Positions 36,981-45,311 of a DNA stretch of 64,000 nucleotides are shown here, piece after piece (position 1 is the first letter of the stretch; each line of letters starts with the position of its first letter). The translations under genes were made by a program, and so were the position numbers. This DNA is from Candidatus Omnitrophota bacterium (lineage in GTDB: Bacteria; Omnitrophota; Gorgyraeia; 2-02-FULL-51-18): assembly GCA_022072175.1 (NCBI GenBank), contig JAJVIE010000003.1:368598-432597 (forward strand). The letters are read 5' to 3'. The notes beneath the pieces are model-generated. The model did not search any database. It was not told the origin of the DNA and worked only from the letters and a program-made list of their open reading frames with translations.

Positions 36981-38242
36981 TCCAGCGCCTGCGTCATCGG
37001 GACAGGAGCGTACCGCGCTTCAGCGCGGTGGATTTTCAGGAAGCCCTGCTCAACGCCTCCAAGGGCATGATCCGCGTCAAGGATCCGGTGACCCTGCTGA
37101 GGATCATCACGAGGTTCATCGACCGGAGGATGGGTGTCACGCACGTGGGTGTGCTGCTCTACCAGCAGAAGTACGACTCGTACGTCCTCATCGACAGTAA
37201 GGGTGACGGCGGCACCAAGATCCCGGTCGGATACATCCGCGTACCCAAGCAGAACGTGATCGTGGACTTCTTCGTGAACGCCGCGCAGAACGGCGCTTTT
37301 GCCCGCCGCGAGGCGCTGGTGCTGAGCGAGCTGGAGCACATGCAGAACTTCGAGATCCTCGTCAACAAGCGCGAGAACCGCGTCCTCCAGTACGACGAGG
37401 TGATCCGCCAGATGAAGTATCTGCGCGCGACCATGTGCATCCCGAGCTTCTATAAAAAAGAGCTGATCGGCATCCTCCTCCTGGGTGAAAAACTCTCAGC
37501 CGAGCCCTACCATGAGGATGAGATACGCCTCTTCGTGACGCTCGCCAACGATGTGGCCATGGCCGTCAAGAACGCCGAGCTCATCACCGATCTCAAGAAG
37601 TCCTACGACAAAGAGCGCATGCTCTTCATCCAGACATCGGTCGCCCTGGCAACGGCCATCGACGCGCGCGATAAGTACACCCACGGTCACTCCGAGCGCG
37701 TTTCCCACTACAGCCTCGTGATCGCTAACGAGCTCATCGAGATGGGCAAGATAGACTTCGACCCTGAGTTCATGGAGACCGTCCAGTTGTCGGCGCTACT
37801 GCATGACGTGGGCAAGATCGGCATCCGGGACGAGATCCTCAACAAGCCCGCCAAGTTGACGGTGGAGGAGTTCGAGGTCATGAAGACGCACGTCGTCATC
37901 GGCGCCAACATCGTCAAGCCGATCAAGGGTCTGGCCCGTCTGACGGACGGCATCCTCTATCACCACGAGCGCTTCGACGGGAAGGGTTATCCGTTCGGGA
38001 TCAAAGGGCGCGATATACCGCTCATCGGCCGTATCGTCAACGCCGCGGATTCGTACGACACGATGGTCACCGCCAGGGCCTACAAGGAAGCGATGCCCAA
38101 CGACAAGGCTTTTGAGGAGCTGAGGCGTTGTTCAGGCAGTCAGTTCGATCCCGAGATCATCGACGCGTTCGTCAGTGCCTACGAGAACGGCCGTCTCAAC
38201 AAAAGGGCCTACACCGGGCTGGAGTTCGCCCGCGTCCACTAA
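36977..38242 (+). CDS. GAF - HD-GYP c-di-GMP phosphodiesterase
   Basis: A 421-residue cytoplasmic protein from TTG 36977 behind GGGAGGTGG. A GAF-like sensor domain spans about 20-205. The HD-GYP domain follows with HGHSERV, catalytic H276-D277 (LLHDVGKIG), HHERFDGKGYPFGIKGRDIP (G337-Y338-P339) and VNAADSYDTM. All HD-GYP metal and nucleotide motifs are present, so it probably hydrolyses c-di-GMP. The TTGA overlap with the receiver before it makes it the likely output of this phosphorelay. Confidence 0.93.
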   Translation: MIQRLRHRDRSVPRFSAVDFQEALLNASKGMIRVKDPVTLLRIITRFIDRRMGVTHVGVLLYQQKYDSYVLIDSKGDGGTKIPVGYIRVPKQNVIVDFFVNAAQNGAFARREALVLSELEHMQNFEILVNKRENRVLQYDEVIRQMKYLRATMCIPSFYKKELIGILLLGEKLSAEPYHEDEIRLFVTLANDVAMAVKNAELITDLKKSYDKERMLFIQTSVALATAIDARDKYTHGHSERVSHYSLVIANELIEMGKIDFDPEFMETVQLSALLHDVGKIGIRDEILNKPAKLTVEEFEVMKTHVVIGANIVKPIKGLARLTDGILYHHERFDGKGYPFGIKGRDIPLIGRIVNAADSYDTMVTARAYKEAMPNDKAFEELRRCSGSQFDPEIIDAFVSAYENGRLNKRAYTGLEFARVH

Positions 38243-38263
38243 GCCGGCGCTTAGAGCGCCGGC
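38243..38263. terminator. Hairpin between convergent genes
   Basis: A perfect 9-bp stem (38243-38251 with 38255-38263) and TAG loop lie between the + strand HD-GYP stop and the minus-strand kinase stop. There is no T-run, so it is a possible bidirectional end structure only. Confidence 0.45.
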
Positions 38264-39879
38264 AGTCTCATCTCGAAAGACGCCCCCTCACCCTTGGCGG
38301 ATCGAACGGAGATCTTACCCCCATGCTGATCGATGATGCCTTTGACGATGGCTAGCCCCAACCCCGTGCCCGTCTCCTTGTTCGTATAGAACGGGTCGAA
38401 GATCCTCGGTAGGGCCGAGGAGGGGATGCCCAGCCCGGTGTCAGTGATGGTGATCCGGACCTCGCCCCGATCGATGGAGGTCTCAACCCTCAGCTGACCC
38501 CCCTGGGGCATGGCCTCGATGGCGTTGATGAGGATGTTGAGCAGGGCTTGCTGAAGCAGTTTGCGATCAGCCCGCAAGAGAGGCAGCTCAGGCTCTAGTT
38601 GTCTATCCAGCACGATACGGGCGCGGACCATCTGCGCGTTGAGGAGCTCCAGTGTCGAGTCGACGATACTGTTAAGGTCCACCCCGTCAGTCAGTTGCGC
38701 TTGAGGGCGGGAGAACTCCAGGACCTGTCTGACGATGGAGTCGATCTTATCCACCTCCTGACCGACCACCCGATGGAACTTGTCCAGGAACACGGGGTCC
38801 GAGGCCTTGGCGGGCAGATGCTCAGTGAACGTCTTGATCGCGGTCAGGGGGTTCTTGATCTCATGGGCCATGCCGGCGGCAAGGGTGGCGATGGAGCGCA
38901 TGTGGTCTTGCTTCACGATCTCGGACTTGAGCCGCTTGTTCTCAGCCATCAAGACGACATCATCCCTGCCGAACAGTTTCCTTACGATGCTTTGAGCGAT
39001 GGACTCCAGCGGACGGAAGAGGAGCGTTACTACGACCAACACAAGCGCGTTGAGCCACGGCGAGTTAGGTAGCAGCGTGTCACCAACAAGAGAAGTCGTT
39101 ACGTAGACCGTCACAAAATACAGACAGATGACAGCTGTCGTGACCAGGGTATACGCCACTGTCTGACGCGCGACCGCTGTGACCCCTAGAAGCTGATGCT
39201 TGAAGATGGCGTAAGTCGTCATAGCCACGAAGACACCGACGAAGATGCACCCGAACGGGAAGTACGAGGCTCCCCAGTTCTGCAGAAAATCCACTGATCC
39301 GAGTAATACGAAACAGAGTCCGACGATCAGGTAGCGATGCTCCTGCCGCCTGATGTCCTGCTTGGGTAGTGCGCGCTGCGATCGGTTAAGAAGGTAGATG
39401 CTGTACAACGCGGTCGCAAGAAGGAAGGCGGTATGTATCAGATGAACATAACCGCATCGAGCGTACTTGCCGAACGGATGTAAGTAGATACCGGTTATGA
39501 AGTCAGGGTGTAGCCATAGAAGAGTCAGGAATATGGCCGCGCAGACGTAACCCACCAGGAGATCCCTGCGCCCCGCTCGAGTGCGGTCTTGTTCGATAAT
39601 GATCATCACAAAGTGAAGAGCGAGCGCCGGCGCGAAGACGACTCCGGAGTATAGGAGTCGAGCCAGGATCAGGTCCGTTCTGGCCGATGAAGTCGAGGAT
39701 GTGAGCGCCGCGACAGTGAATAGCCAGACGCACAGAGACACACAAAAAAGAAAATAAACGATATTGAGACGCCTGCGAGGTGAGGATAGAAGGACGAATA
39801 TCCCGTGAGTTAGATTGGATACGCCGACAGTTATCGCCAAAAGCGAGTATGGGCGCACACCAAGCGGAAGCAGATCCAA
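38251..39879 (-). CDS. 7TM-sensor histidine kinase (copy A)
   Basis: A 542-residue membrane kinase, last gene of the minus-strand operon. Seven hydrophobic segments fill about 1-290, then a coiled linker. HisKA has H339 in AAGMAHEIKNPLTAI, and HATPase has NILINAIEAMPQGGQ, ITDTGLGIPSS and RIFDPFYTNKETGTGLGLAI. The N-terminal halves of copies A and B differ strongly, while the kinase cores are nearly the same. The last 86 or so residues, up to the final few, are identical in DNA to copy B. It starts two bases after the copy B stop. Confidence 0.93.
   Translation of the reverse strand: MDLLPLGVRPYSLLAITVGVSNLTHGIFVLLSSPRRRLNIVYFLFCVSLCVWLFTVAALTSSTSSARTDLILARLLYSGVVFAPALALHFVMIIIEQDRTRAGRRDLLVGYVCAAIFLTLLWLHPDFITGIYLHPFGKYARCGYVHLIHTAFLLATALYSIYLLNRSQRALPKQDIRRQEHRYLIVGLCFVLLGSVDFLQNWGASYFPFGCIFVGVFVAMTTYAIFKHQLLGVTAVARQTVAYTLVTTAVICLYFVTVYVTTSLVGDTLLPNSPWLNALVLVVVTLLFRPLESIAQSIVRKLFGRDDVVLMAENKRLKSEIVKQDHMRSIATLAAGMAHEIKNPLTAIKTFTEHLPAKASDPVFLDKFHRVVGQEVDKIDSIVRQVLEFSRPQAQLTDGVDLNSIVDSTLELLNAQMVRARIVLDRQLEPELPLLRADRKLLQQALLNILINAIEAMPQGGQLRVETSIDRGEVRITITDTGLGIPSSALPRIFDPFYTNKETGTGLGLAIVKGIIDQHGGKISVRSAKGEGASFEMRLPAL
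38261..38520. repeat. 260-bp direct repeat, copy 1
   Basis: By line-by-line reading this stretch equals 39907-40166 at every base, including silent positions. It encodes the HATPase end of kinase copy A. Divergence resumes immediately at 38521. Confidence 0.92.
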
Positions 39880-39881
39880 GA

Positions 39882-41525
39882 TCAGCTCTCCGAGAGAGGC
39901 CGAGGTGGCAGTCTCATCTCGAAAGACGCCCCCTCACCCTTGGCGGATCGAACGGAGATCTTACCCCCATGCTGATCGATGATGCCTTTGACGATGGCTA
40001 GCCCCAACCCCGTGCCCGTCTCCTTGTTCGTATAGAACGGGTCGAAGATCCTCGGTAGGGCCGAGGAGGGGATGCCCAGCCCGGTGTCAGTGATGGTGAT
40101 CCGGACCTCGCCCCGATCGATGGAGGTCTCAACCCTCAGCTGACCCCCCTGGGGCATGGCCTCGATCGCGTTGATCAGGATATTGAGAAAGGCCTGCTGG
40201 AGGAGCTTGCGATCGGCGGTCACCGGCGGCAGGCTAGCGTCAAATGCCCGCTCCACATCGATCTTGTTGCGGACCATCTGCGCGTTGAGGAGCTCGAGCG
40301 TAGAGTCCAAGAGTTCGTTGACGGCTACCGTATCGGCGATATTGGCTTGCGGTCTCGAGAACTCCAGGACCTGACGTACGATGGAATCGATCTTATCCAC
40401 CTCCTGACCCACGATACGACGGAACTTCTCGAGGAACACCGGATCCGACGCCTTGGCGGGCAGGTGCTCCGCGAAGGTCTTGATGGCCGTCAGGGGGTTC
40501 TTGATCTCATGGGCCATACCCGCCGCGAGGGTGGCGACCGAGCGCAATTGGTCGCTGGACCGAACGCTTACCCTTAAGGATCTGTTCTCTTCTGAAAGAC
40601 CTTCGAGCTCCTTTCCATAAAACAGCACGGCCAGTCGATTGGAGAGGAGTTCCTTAAGCGGGGCGATCAAAACAGTGATGACAAATGAAGCAAAGACGGT
40701 GCCTAACAAAGAACTGTACCCGAAGTGCTCTCGCGACAGCCTCTCGGACGCAAGAACGGACAGCGTAAATGCGGTCGTGACCGCCACTGTCACCAGGGCA
40801 TATGTCGCGGTCCTATGAAGCGCAAGCTCGAGCCCGAGTAGATCGCGCCTAACTATCAGGTAGGCCGTAACAATGACGTAGAAGCTCACGCCCAGATTGG
40901 CGTAGGGCAGCATCGGTGGCCAATCATAAAAACCGAACCAGTTTGTCCATCCAAATATCCACGCGATCGTACTGGAAAAAAGAAAGCTATTGATCAGAGT
41001 TTTGTTGTTGAGGCTCGCGTGCCTTGACGCACGATAAAGCGAGACAGAGCCAAGCAAGACGAAGAAAATCTCGACAGCGATGAGTAGGCCTAGGAAGGAT
41101 GATGCTTTGGGCCAAAACATAAATCCAGCTATGGGCCGGATCGAGGTCAGATCAAAAAACACACTCTGCGTGCACAGAGTGGCAAGGATGACGGATGAGG
41201 CGAAAGAGAGTCCGATCATCAGTCTATTGCTTCGCGCGTAGCCCGATATGATCATGCAGCACCAGTAGAACGTGGAGTGTAGAAAGCAGATCGCAAACAC
41301 GCACAAGTGCAGCCAAAACAGAGCCCGGTTCTTATCGCTCTGGATCCCCCAGGCGAAATACGTAAATGACCATAGAAATAGGAAGATTGTCCACGAGCCA
41401 TAGGCGATGTGAATAGGCTTGTGAGATTTGCGTAGAGTCAGAACAAAGAGGACGGCGAAGGCAACAAGCGAATTGATGCCATTGATAACGGCAAAGGTGT
41501 TGAGCCGCGTCTCCATCAGAGACAC
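39882..41525 (-). CDS. 7TM-sensor histidine kinase (copy B)
   Basis: A 547-residue membrane kinase with the same plan as copy A: 7TM sensor region (about 1-290), HisKA H339 in AAGMAHEIKNPLTAI and HATPase. It ends RLPPRPLSES, whereas copy A ends RLPAL. The sensor half has an unrelated hydrophobic sequence, so the two kinases probably respond to different inputs but act on the same receiver. Its ATG lies six bases after the receiver gene in the same operon. Confidence 0.93.
   Translation of the reverse strand: MSLMETRLNTFAVINGINSLVAFAVLFVLTLRKSHKPIHIAYGSWTIFLFLWSFTYFAWGIQSDKNRALFWLHLCVFAICFLHSTFYWCCMIISGYARSNRLMIGLSFASSVILATLCTQSVFFDLTSIRPIAGFMFWPKASSFLGLLIAVEIFFVLLGSVSLYRASRHASLNNKTLINSFLFSSTIAWIFGWTNWFGFYDWPPMLPYANLGVSFYVIVTAYLIVRRDLLGLELALHRTATYALVTVAVTTAFTLSVLASERLSREHFGYSSLLGTVFASFVITVLIAPLKELLSNRLAVLFYGKELEGLSEENRSLRVSVRSSDQLRSVATLAAGMAHEIKNPLTAIKTFAEHLPAKASDPVFLEKFRRIVGQEVDKIDSIVRQVLEFSRPQANIADTVAVNELLDSTLELLNAQMVRNKIDVERAFDASLPPVTADRKLLQQAFLNILINAIEAMPQGGQLRVETSIDRGEVRITITDTGLGIPSSALPRIFDPFYTNKETGTGLGLAIVKGIIDQHGGKISVRSAKGEGASFEMRLPPRPLSES
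39907..40166. repeat. 260-bp direct repeat, copy 2
   Basis: Identical to 38261-38520; offset 1646 bases. It encodes the HATPase end of kinase copy B. Confidence 0.92.
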
Positions 41526-41531
41526 GCGCCG

Positions 41532-41903
41532 TTAGTTGGCCAGAACGTGCTTGACGGCCTTGAGGATCTGGGCGGACTCGAAGGGCTTGGGGATGTAGTC
41601 GGCGGCGCCGGCCTTGAGGGCTTCCTGGGCCATCTCGATGCTCTGGTAGCCGGTGACGATGATGACCGGTAGGGTGGGGCGCAGCAGCTTGATCTTCTTG
41701 AGGATCTCGATACCGTGGAGCTTGGGCATCTTGACGTCGAGGAGCATGGCGTCGGGCTTGAGGGTCTTGAGCTTCTCCAGCGCCTCGAGGCCGTTGACCG
41801 CGAACTCCAGGCGGTAGTGATCCTCCAGAATGAGCTTGAAGGACTCCCGGATACCCTCCTCATCGTCGCAGATCAGGATGGTCTTGGTCGGGTCGGCGGG
41901 CAT
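41532..41903 (-). CDS. Single-domain response regulator receiver
   Basis: A 123-residue receiver: CDDEE acidic pocket, phospho-acceptor D56 (LLDVKMPKLHG), VTGY switch and YIPKPF lysine. It resembles NtrX/AtoC receivers but has no output domain. It lies between the XRE-cupin regulator (13-base gap) and the two kinases, so it is their likely shared partner. Confidence 0.93.
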   Translation of the reverse strand: MPADPTKTILICDDEEGIRESFKLILEDHYRLEFAVNGLEALEKLKTLKPDAMLLDVKMPKLHGIEILKKIKLLRPTLPVIIVTGYQSIEMAQEALKAGAADYIPKPFESAQILKAVKHVLAN

Positions 41904-41916
41904 CGCTCCTCCTCAG

Positions 41917-42471
41917 CTATAGGGACGTGGGCGTCATGATGGACAAGCACCGGGACTCGGTCCGCGCCGTGTTGCGGATGGAGTGGGGGCGGTCGGCTTG
42001 GAAATACAGCGACTCTCCGGCCTTGAGCCGGGAGGTGTGGTCCGCCACGGTGATCTCGACCTCTCCGCTCAGCACGTACACGAAGCGTTCGGCCGTCGCG
42101 GGATGTTCCTCGGTCTCGGTGCGTCCGCCGGATCGCAGGCGCAGGAGGACGGGGAGCATCTTCTTGGAGAGCACACCGGCGGTCAGGAGCTCCGAGGTCG
42201 CTCCGCCGGAGTGGGAGAACTTGTCGAGCCTCTCGCGGACCTTCTTGTCCTTCTCGGCGTGGGAGCCGTCGAGCACCTGCTGATAGAGGTCGGGCAGGCG
42301 GATGCCCAGAGCGTCGGCGATCTTGAGGTGGGACTGCAGGGTGCCGCTCATGCGGCCCTTCTCGATACGGCACAACGTGGCCTTGTCGATGCCGGTCTTA
42401 CCGGAAACCTCGACGAGGGTGAGCTTGCGTTGTTTGCGCAGTTCGCGGATGCGCTTACCGAGTCCAACCAT
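41917..42471 (-). CDS. XRE-family HTH plus cupin regulator
   Basis: A 184-residue regulator: HTH at about 3-60 (IRELRKQRKLTLVEVSGKTGIDKATLCRIEKGRMSG) and a cupin sensor domain at about 100-180 (HPATAERFVYVLSGEVEITVADHTSRLKAGESLYFQADRPHSIRN). It is the first gene of the four-gene minus-strand operon. I start at ATG 42471 rather than the in-frame ATG at 42489, because a -10 box lies at 42478-42483 between the two. It likely controls its own operon and maybe the divergent gene; the cupin may bind a small ligand. Confidence 0.9.
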   Translation of the reverse strand: MVGLGKRIRELRKQRKLTLVEVSGKTGIDKATLCRIEKGRMSGTLQSHLKIADALGIRLPDLYQQVLDGSHAEKDKKVRERLDKFSHSGGATSELLTAGVLSKKMLPVLLRLRSGGRTETEEHPATAERFVYVLSGEVEITVADHTSRLKAGESLYFQADRPHSIRNTARTESRCLSIMTPTSL

Positions 42472-42477
42472 GATTTG

Positions 42478-42506
42478 ATTATATGACAACGCCGACCCGG
42501 GGCCAA
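42478..42506 (-). promoter_or_regulatory. Promoter of the minus-strand operon, leaderless geometry
   Basis: Read on the minus strand: TTGGCC (42506-42501), 17-base spacer, perfect TATAAT (42483-42478). Six bases separate the -10 box from the ATG at 42471, so transcription would begin at or next to the start codon. Confidence 0.65.
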
Positions 42507-42523
42507 CTCCTTTCTCGCGGACC

Positions 42524-42552
42524 TTGCGCCGGTCGGCGTCCTGGGATTAAAT
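42524..42552 (+). promoter_or_regulatory. Divergent promoter, leaderless geometry
   Basis: TTGCGC (42524-42529), 17-base spacer, TTAAAT (42547-42552), with only six bases to the ATG at 42559. The two divergent promoters lie back to back without overlapping. Confidence 0.5.
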
Positions 42553-42558
42553 AACGGT

Positions 42559-43410
42559 ATGTTCACACCCAACCGGTCAGGCCCTCATCGGGCATCGGGC
42601 GTCACCATCCCATCGGACGGAGTCTGGCGGGGCAAGGCCGGCGGCCGTATCGAGGTCCGCTCGGAGGGTCCGGAGGGCCCACTGGCGCTCAGTGGCACGG
42701 TGGCCGGTGCGGACGAGCGTGCTCTGCGTATCGCGCTGTCCGGCCAGGGCGGGGCGCTTCGCACGGTCGGTGTCACCGGCCGTTGGAGGCTCGATGAGCG
42801 GCAGAGGCTGGGTTTTGTTGTCGAGGGATCAGGGACCCCGGCGGCCTCGCGCACACTGACCTTCGAAGGGGCCTGGGAAACCAGTCCTGATAACGAGCTC
42901 TCCTATAGACTGCGTAAGGCCCCTGGAGAGATCGAAAGACGTATCAAGTTCGCCGGTTACTGGGCTCTCTGGGGGGACCGGGGTCTCCGATATGTTCTCC
43001 AGCGGACGTCAGGCCGTAGCGAGGCGCTGGAGTTCGAGGGGGCCTTCAGGACCCGATCGCTGTATCCTTCGCGGGGTAAGGTGCTCTTCGCGCTCGGCGC
43101 CCGAGGTCGGCGGGGGCCCCGGTCAAGGTCGCTCGCTCTCTACGGTGAGTGGAAGATCGGCCGCGCGGGATCGGTGGAGCTGGAGTGGGCACCCGGGCCG
43201 CGGGGTAGACTGAGGTTCGGCGCGACGTATGCCATGGACGAGCGGCGCGAAGCGACGGTGACGTTGACCTTCCCGGGCAGTACGACTCCAGCAGGTATCG
43301 AGCTCGTCCTCAAGAGACGTTCTCGCGATCGATCCTCCGAGCTCACCCTCACGGGCGGGATGTCTCCGGCCGAGCGCCGGCTGATCGCGGCCTGGACCAA
43401 GCGCTGGTAG
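42559..43410 (+). CDS. Hypothetical beta-repeat protein
   Basis: A 283-residue basic protein without signal peptide or membrane segment. It shows about seven recurrences of a short strand motif, hydrophobic-x-hydrophobic-x-Gly-x-aromatic (LALSGTV, VGVTGRW, LTFEGAW, IKFAGYW, LEFEGAF, LALYGEW, LRFGATY). They are spaced about 28-35 residues apart, each followed by an Arg- or Glu-rich strand. This suggests a repetitive beta-sheet or barrel-like fold. I recognise no family. It is divergent from the XRE-cupin operon, which may control it. Confidence 0.7.
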   Translation: MFTPNRSGPHRASGVTIPSDGVWRGKAGGRIEVRSEGPEGPLALSGTVAGADERALRIALSGQGGALRTVGVTGRWRLDERQRLGFVVEGSGTPAASRTLTFEGAWETSPDNELSYRLRKAPGEIERRIKFAGYWALWGDRGLRYVLQRTSGRSEALEFEGAFRTRSLYPSRGKVLFALGARGRRGPRSRSLALYGEWKIGRAGSVELEWAPGPRGRLRFGATYAMDERREATVTLTFPGSTTPAGIELVLKRRSRDRSSELTLTGGMSPAERRLIAAWTKRW

Positions 43411-43434
43411 AGCCGCGCTTCACACCAAATTAAC

Positions 43435-43463
43435 TTGACGCGCGGGTATTGTTATATTCAAAT
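43435..43463 (+). promoter_or_regulatory. Promoter and possible MarR operator
   Basis: TTGACG (43435-43440), 17-base spacer, TCAAAT (43458-43463). Just downstream an imperfect inverted repeat, ATATT-N5-AGTT (43454-43467) against AACT-AATAT (43477-43485), lies between promoter and ATG. That is where an autoregulating MarR protein would bind. Confidence 0.45.
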
Positions 43464-43491
43464 AGTTCGACATGCTAACTAATATCCGTCC

Positions 43492-43947
43492 ATGACAACG
43501 CCGGCCATCAGACAGTTCAGCAGGCAGATCACCGAGATCATGCCCGTGATCGTGCGGGAGTTCGCGTGCAGGGAGGACAACGCTCTCTCGCGCGGCACGA
43601 TCTCGTGCGCGCAGATGGTCGCTCTGGACTATCTCTGCGAGAGGCCGCAGGCGCGTCTGACCGAGATCGCCCGGCACCTGGGCGTGCGGACGAGCTCGGC
43701 CTCCGTGCTCATCGACCGCCTGATCCGCCACGGGCTGATGAGCCGGCATTCCGATCTGAAGGACCGCCGTGTCACCTGGATCCGCGTGACGGCGCGCGGC
43801 CGCCGCGTGTACGCCCAGATCATCGATCAGAAGCGGCGCAGTATCGCCGAGGTCTTCGCTCCGCTGACCGACTCAGAGCGCCGCACCTATCTGCGCATCC
43901 TCACCAAGGTCAAGAGCTCCTTCGCGGAGCGGGCGGGGGAGTCCTGA
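43492..43947 (+). CDS. MarR-family transcriptional regulator
   Basis: A 151-residue winged-helix regulator: ISCAQMVALDYLCERPQARLTEIARHLGVRTSSASVLIDRLIRHGLMSRHSDLKDRRVTWIRVTARG (about 38-103) includes the DRR wing motif. It is the first gene of the efflux operon; its stop overlaps the TolC-like gene (TGATG). Likely a local repressor relieved by a small ligand. Confidence 0.92.
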   Translation: MTTPAIRQFSRQITEIMPVIVREFACREDNALSRGTISCAQMVALDYLCERPQARLTEIARHLGVRTSSASVLIDRLIRHGLMSRHSDLKDRRVTWIRVTARGRRVYAQIIDQKRRSIAEVFAPLTDSERRTYLRILTKVKSSFAERAGES

Positions 43948-45311
43948 TGCGCCGCCCGATCCTGCTGACCCTGGCCCTCGCGGCGGCCGCGCTGGCGCTC
44001 GCGGCGCCCGCCCATGCCCTACTTACGCGCAAAGCCGCGAGCGGCTCCAGCGCCTCGCTGGTCCTCTCGGCCGACACCCCTCATGCGGCTCCATCCGGAC
44101 CCGCGCTCACCCTCCGGGAGGCCTATGCCCTGGCCCTCGATCGCAGCGAGGCGCTGGCCGTCCAGGCCCAGGACATCGAGGAGGCCAAAGCGCGCTTCCT
44201 GGACTCGTTCCGGTACTTCCTGCCGGACGTCCGGTTCCGCACCTCCAGACGGGAGCAGGACGTCCGGGAGGGTTCCGGATCGGCGGAGGGCATCTCGAGC
44301 GACGCGCGCCGCCGCATCACGCCGGAAGAGAAGTTCACGTTCACCCAGCCGATCTTCAGCGGCTTTAAGGAGATCGCGGCGCTACGGGCCAGCGGCGCCG
44401 ACCGGCGCCAGCAGAGACTGGAGTACGAGAGGGCCGAACAGTTGCTCTTCGTGGACGTCATGGAGGCGTACTACACCGCCCTGGAGTCGCGCAGGGACGC
44501 CGAGATCCTGCGTGAGATCTCCGACCTGCTGGACAAGCGTCTCAAGGAGCTCGAGGAGCGCGTGCGTCTCGGGCGCTCGAGAGAGAGCGAGCTCAAGTCC
44601 TCGTTGGCGGATCAGCGCCTGGTGCAGGCCGATCTGACCGAGGCGGCCGAGCGCGCGGCGATCTCCGAAGATCTGCTGTCCTTCTATATCGGCCAAGAGG
44701 TGCGGGGGCGGGCGCTGGCCGACGAAGCCCTGCCTCCGATGCCCGGGGATACCATCGAGAGCTACGCGGATCTGGCCGAGCGGACCCGCAAGGACGTGAA
44801 GGCCTATGAGGATGGGTTGTTCCTGGCCGAACAGGGCGTGTTGAGCGCGACGGCGGGTTTCCTGCCCAAGGCATGGGTCGAGGGCAACTACTACACCCGC
44901 AGGGTCGGGTTCCAGAACGGCAACGACTGGGACGCGCTCCTTGTGCTCGAGGTGCCGATCTTCGACGGCGCTCAGAACTGGTCCGGTCTCAAGCAGGCCG
45001 CCGTCGACAAGGAGAAGGCCCGCCTCCTCCTCGAGGAGTCGCGTCGCGTCGCCCGCAGGGAGGCGCGCAGCGCTTTCAGGAGCGCGCTGTTGTCGCGTCA
45101 GGCCGAGGAGAAGCTCGGTGAGGCCAACACGGCCGCCAAGGAGAACTACGACATCCTCACCGCGGAATACCGCTTGAGCCTCGTCAACAACCTCGAGGTC
45201 CTCGACGCTCTGCGCCGCTATCAGGACATCAATCGCCGCTATAACGGCGCCAAGTATCGCGCGCATCGCGAATACTGGCGGTTCAAGTCCGCTGTTGGAG
45301 ACCTGTCATGA
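43947..45311 (+). CDS. TolC-family outer-membrane efflux protein
   Basis: A 454-residue outer-membrane channel protein. A signal peptide (cleaved after PAHA) is followed by two copies of the OEP repeat: LTLREAYALALDRSEALAVQAQDIEEAKARF and, in the second half, LGEANTAAKENYDILTAEYRLSLVNNLEVLDAL. Long alpha-helical coiled regions and LPDVRFRTS / LPKAWVEGNYY strand entries fit the family. It forms the exit duct for the RND pump encoded four bases of overlap downstream. Confidence 0.92.
   Translation: MRRPILLTLALAAAALALAAPAHALLTRKAASGSSASLVLSADTPHAAPSGPALTLREAYALALDRSEALAVQAQDIEEAKARFLDSFRYFLPDVRFRTSRREQDVREGSGSAEGISSDARRRITPEEKFTFTQPIFSGFKEIAALRASGADRRQQRLEYERAEQLLFVDVMEAYYTALESRRDAEILREISDLLDKRLKELEERVRLGRSRESELKSSLADQRLVQADLTEAAERAAISEDLLSFYIGQEVRGRALADEALPPMPGDTIESYADLAERTRKDVKAYEDGLFLAEQGVLSATAGFLPKAWVEGNYYTRRVGFQNGNDWDALLVLEVPIFDGAQNWSGLKQAAVDKEKARLLLEESRRVARREARSAFRSALLSRQAEEKLGEANTAAKENYDILTAEYRLSLVNNLEVLDALRRYQDINRRYNGAKYRAHREYWRFKSAVGDLS

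Noticed and set aside
31797-38242. Prophage or integrative element suggested by the excisionase-type HTH protein
   Set aside because: No integrase, phage structural gene, attachment repeat or transposase is visible, and housekeeping-type signalling genes follow.
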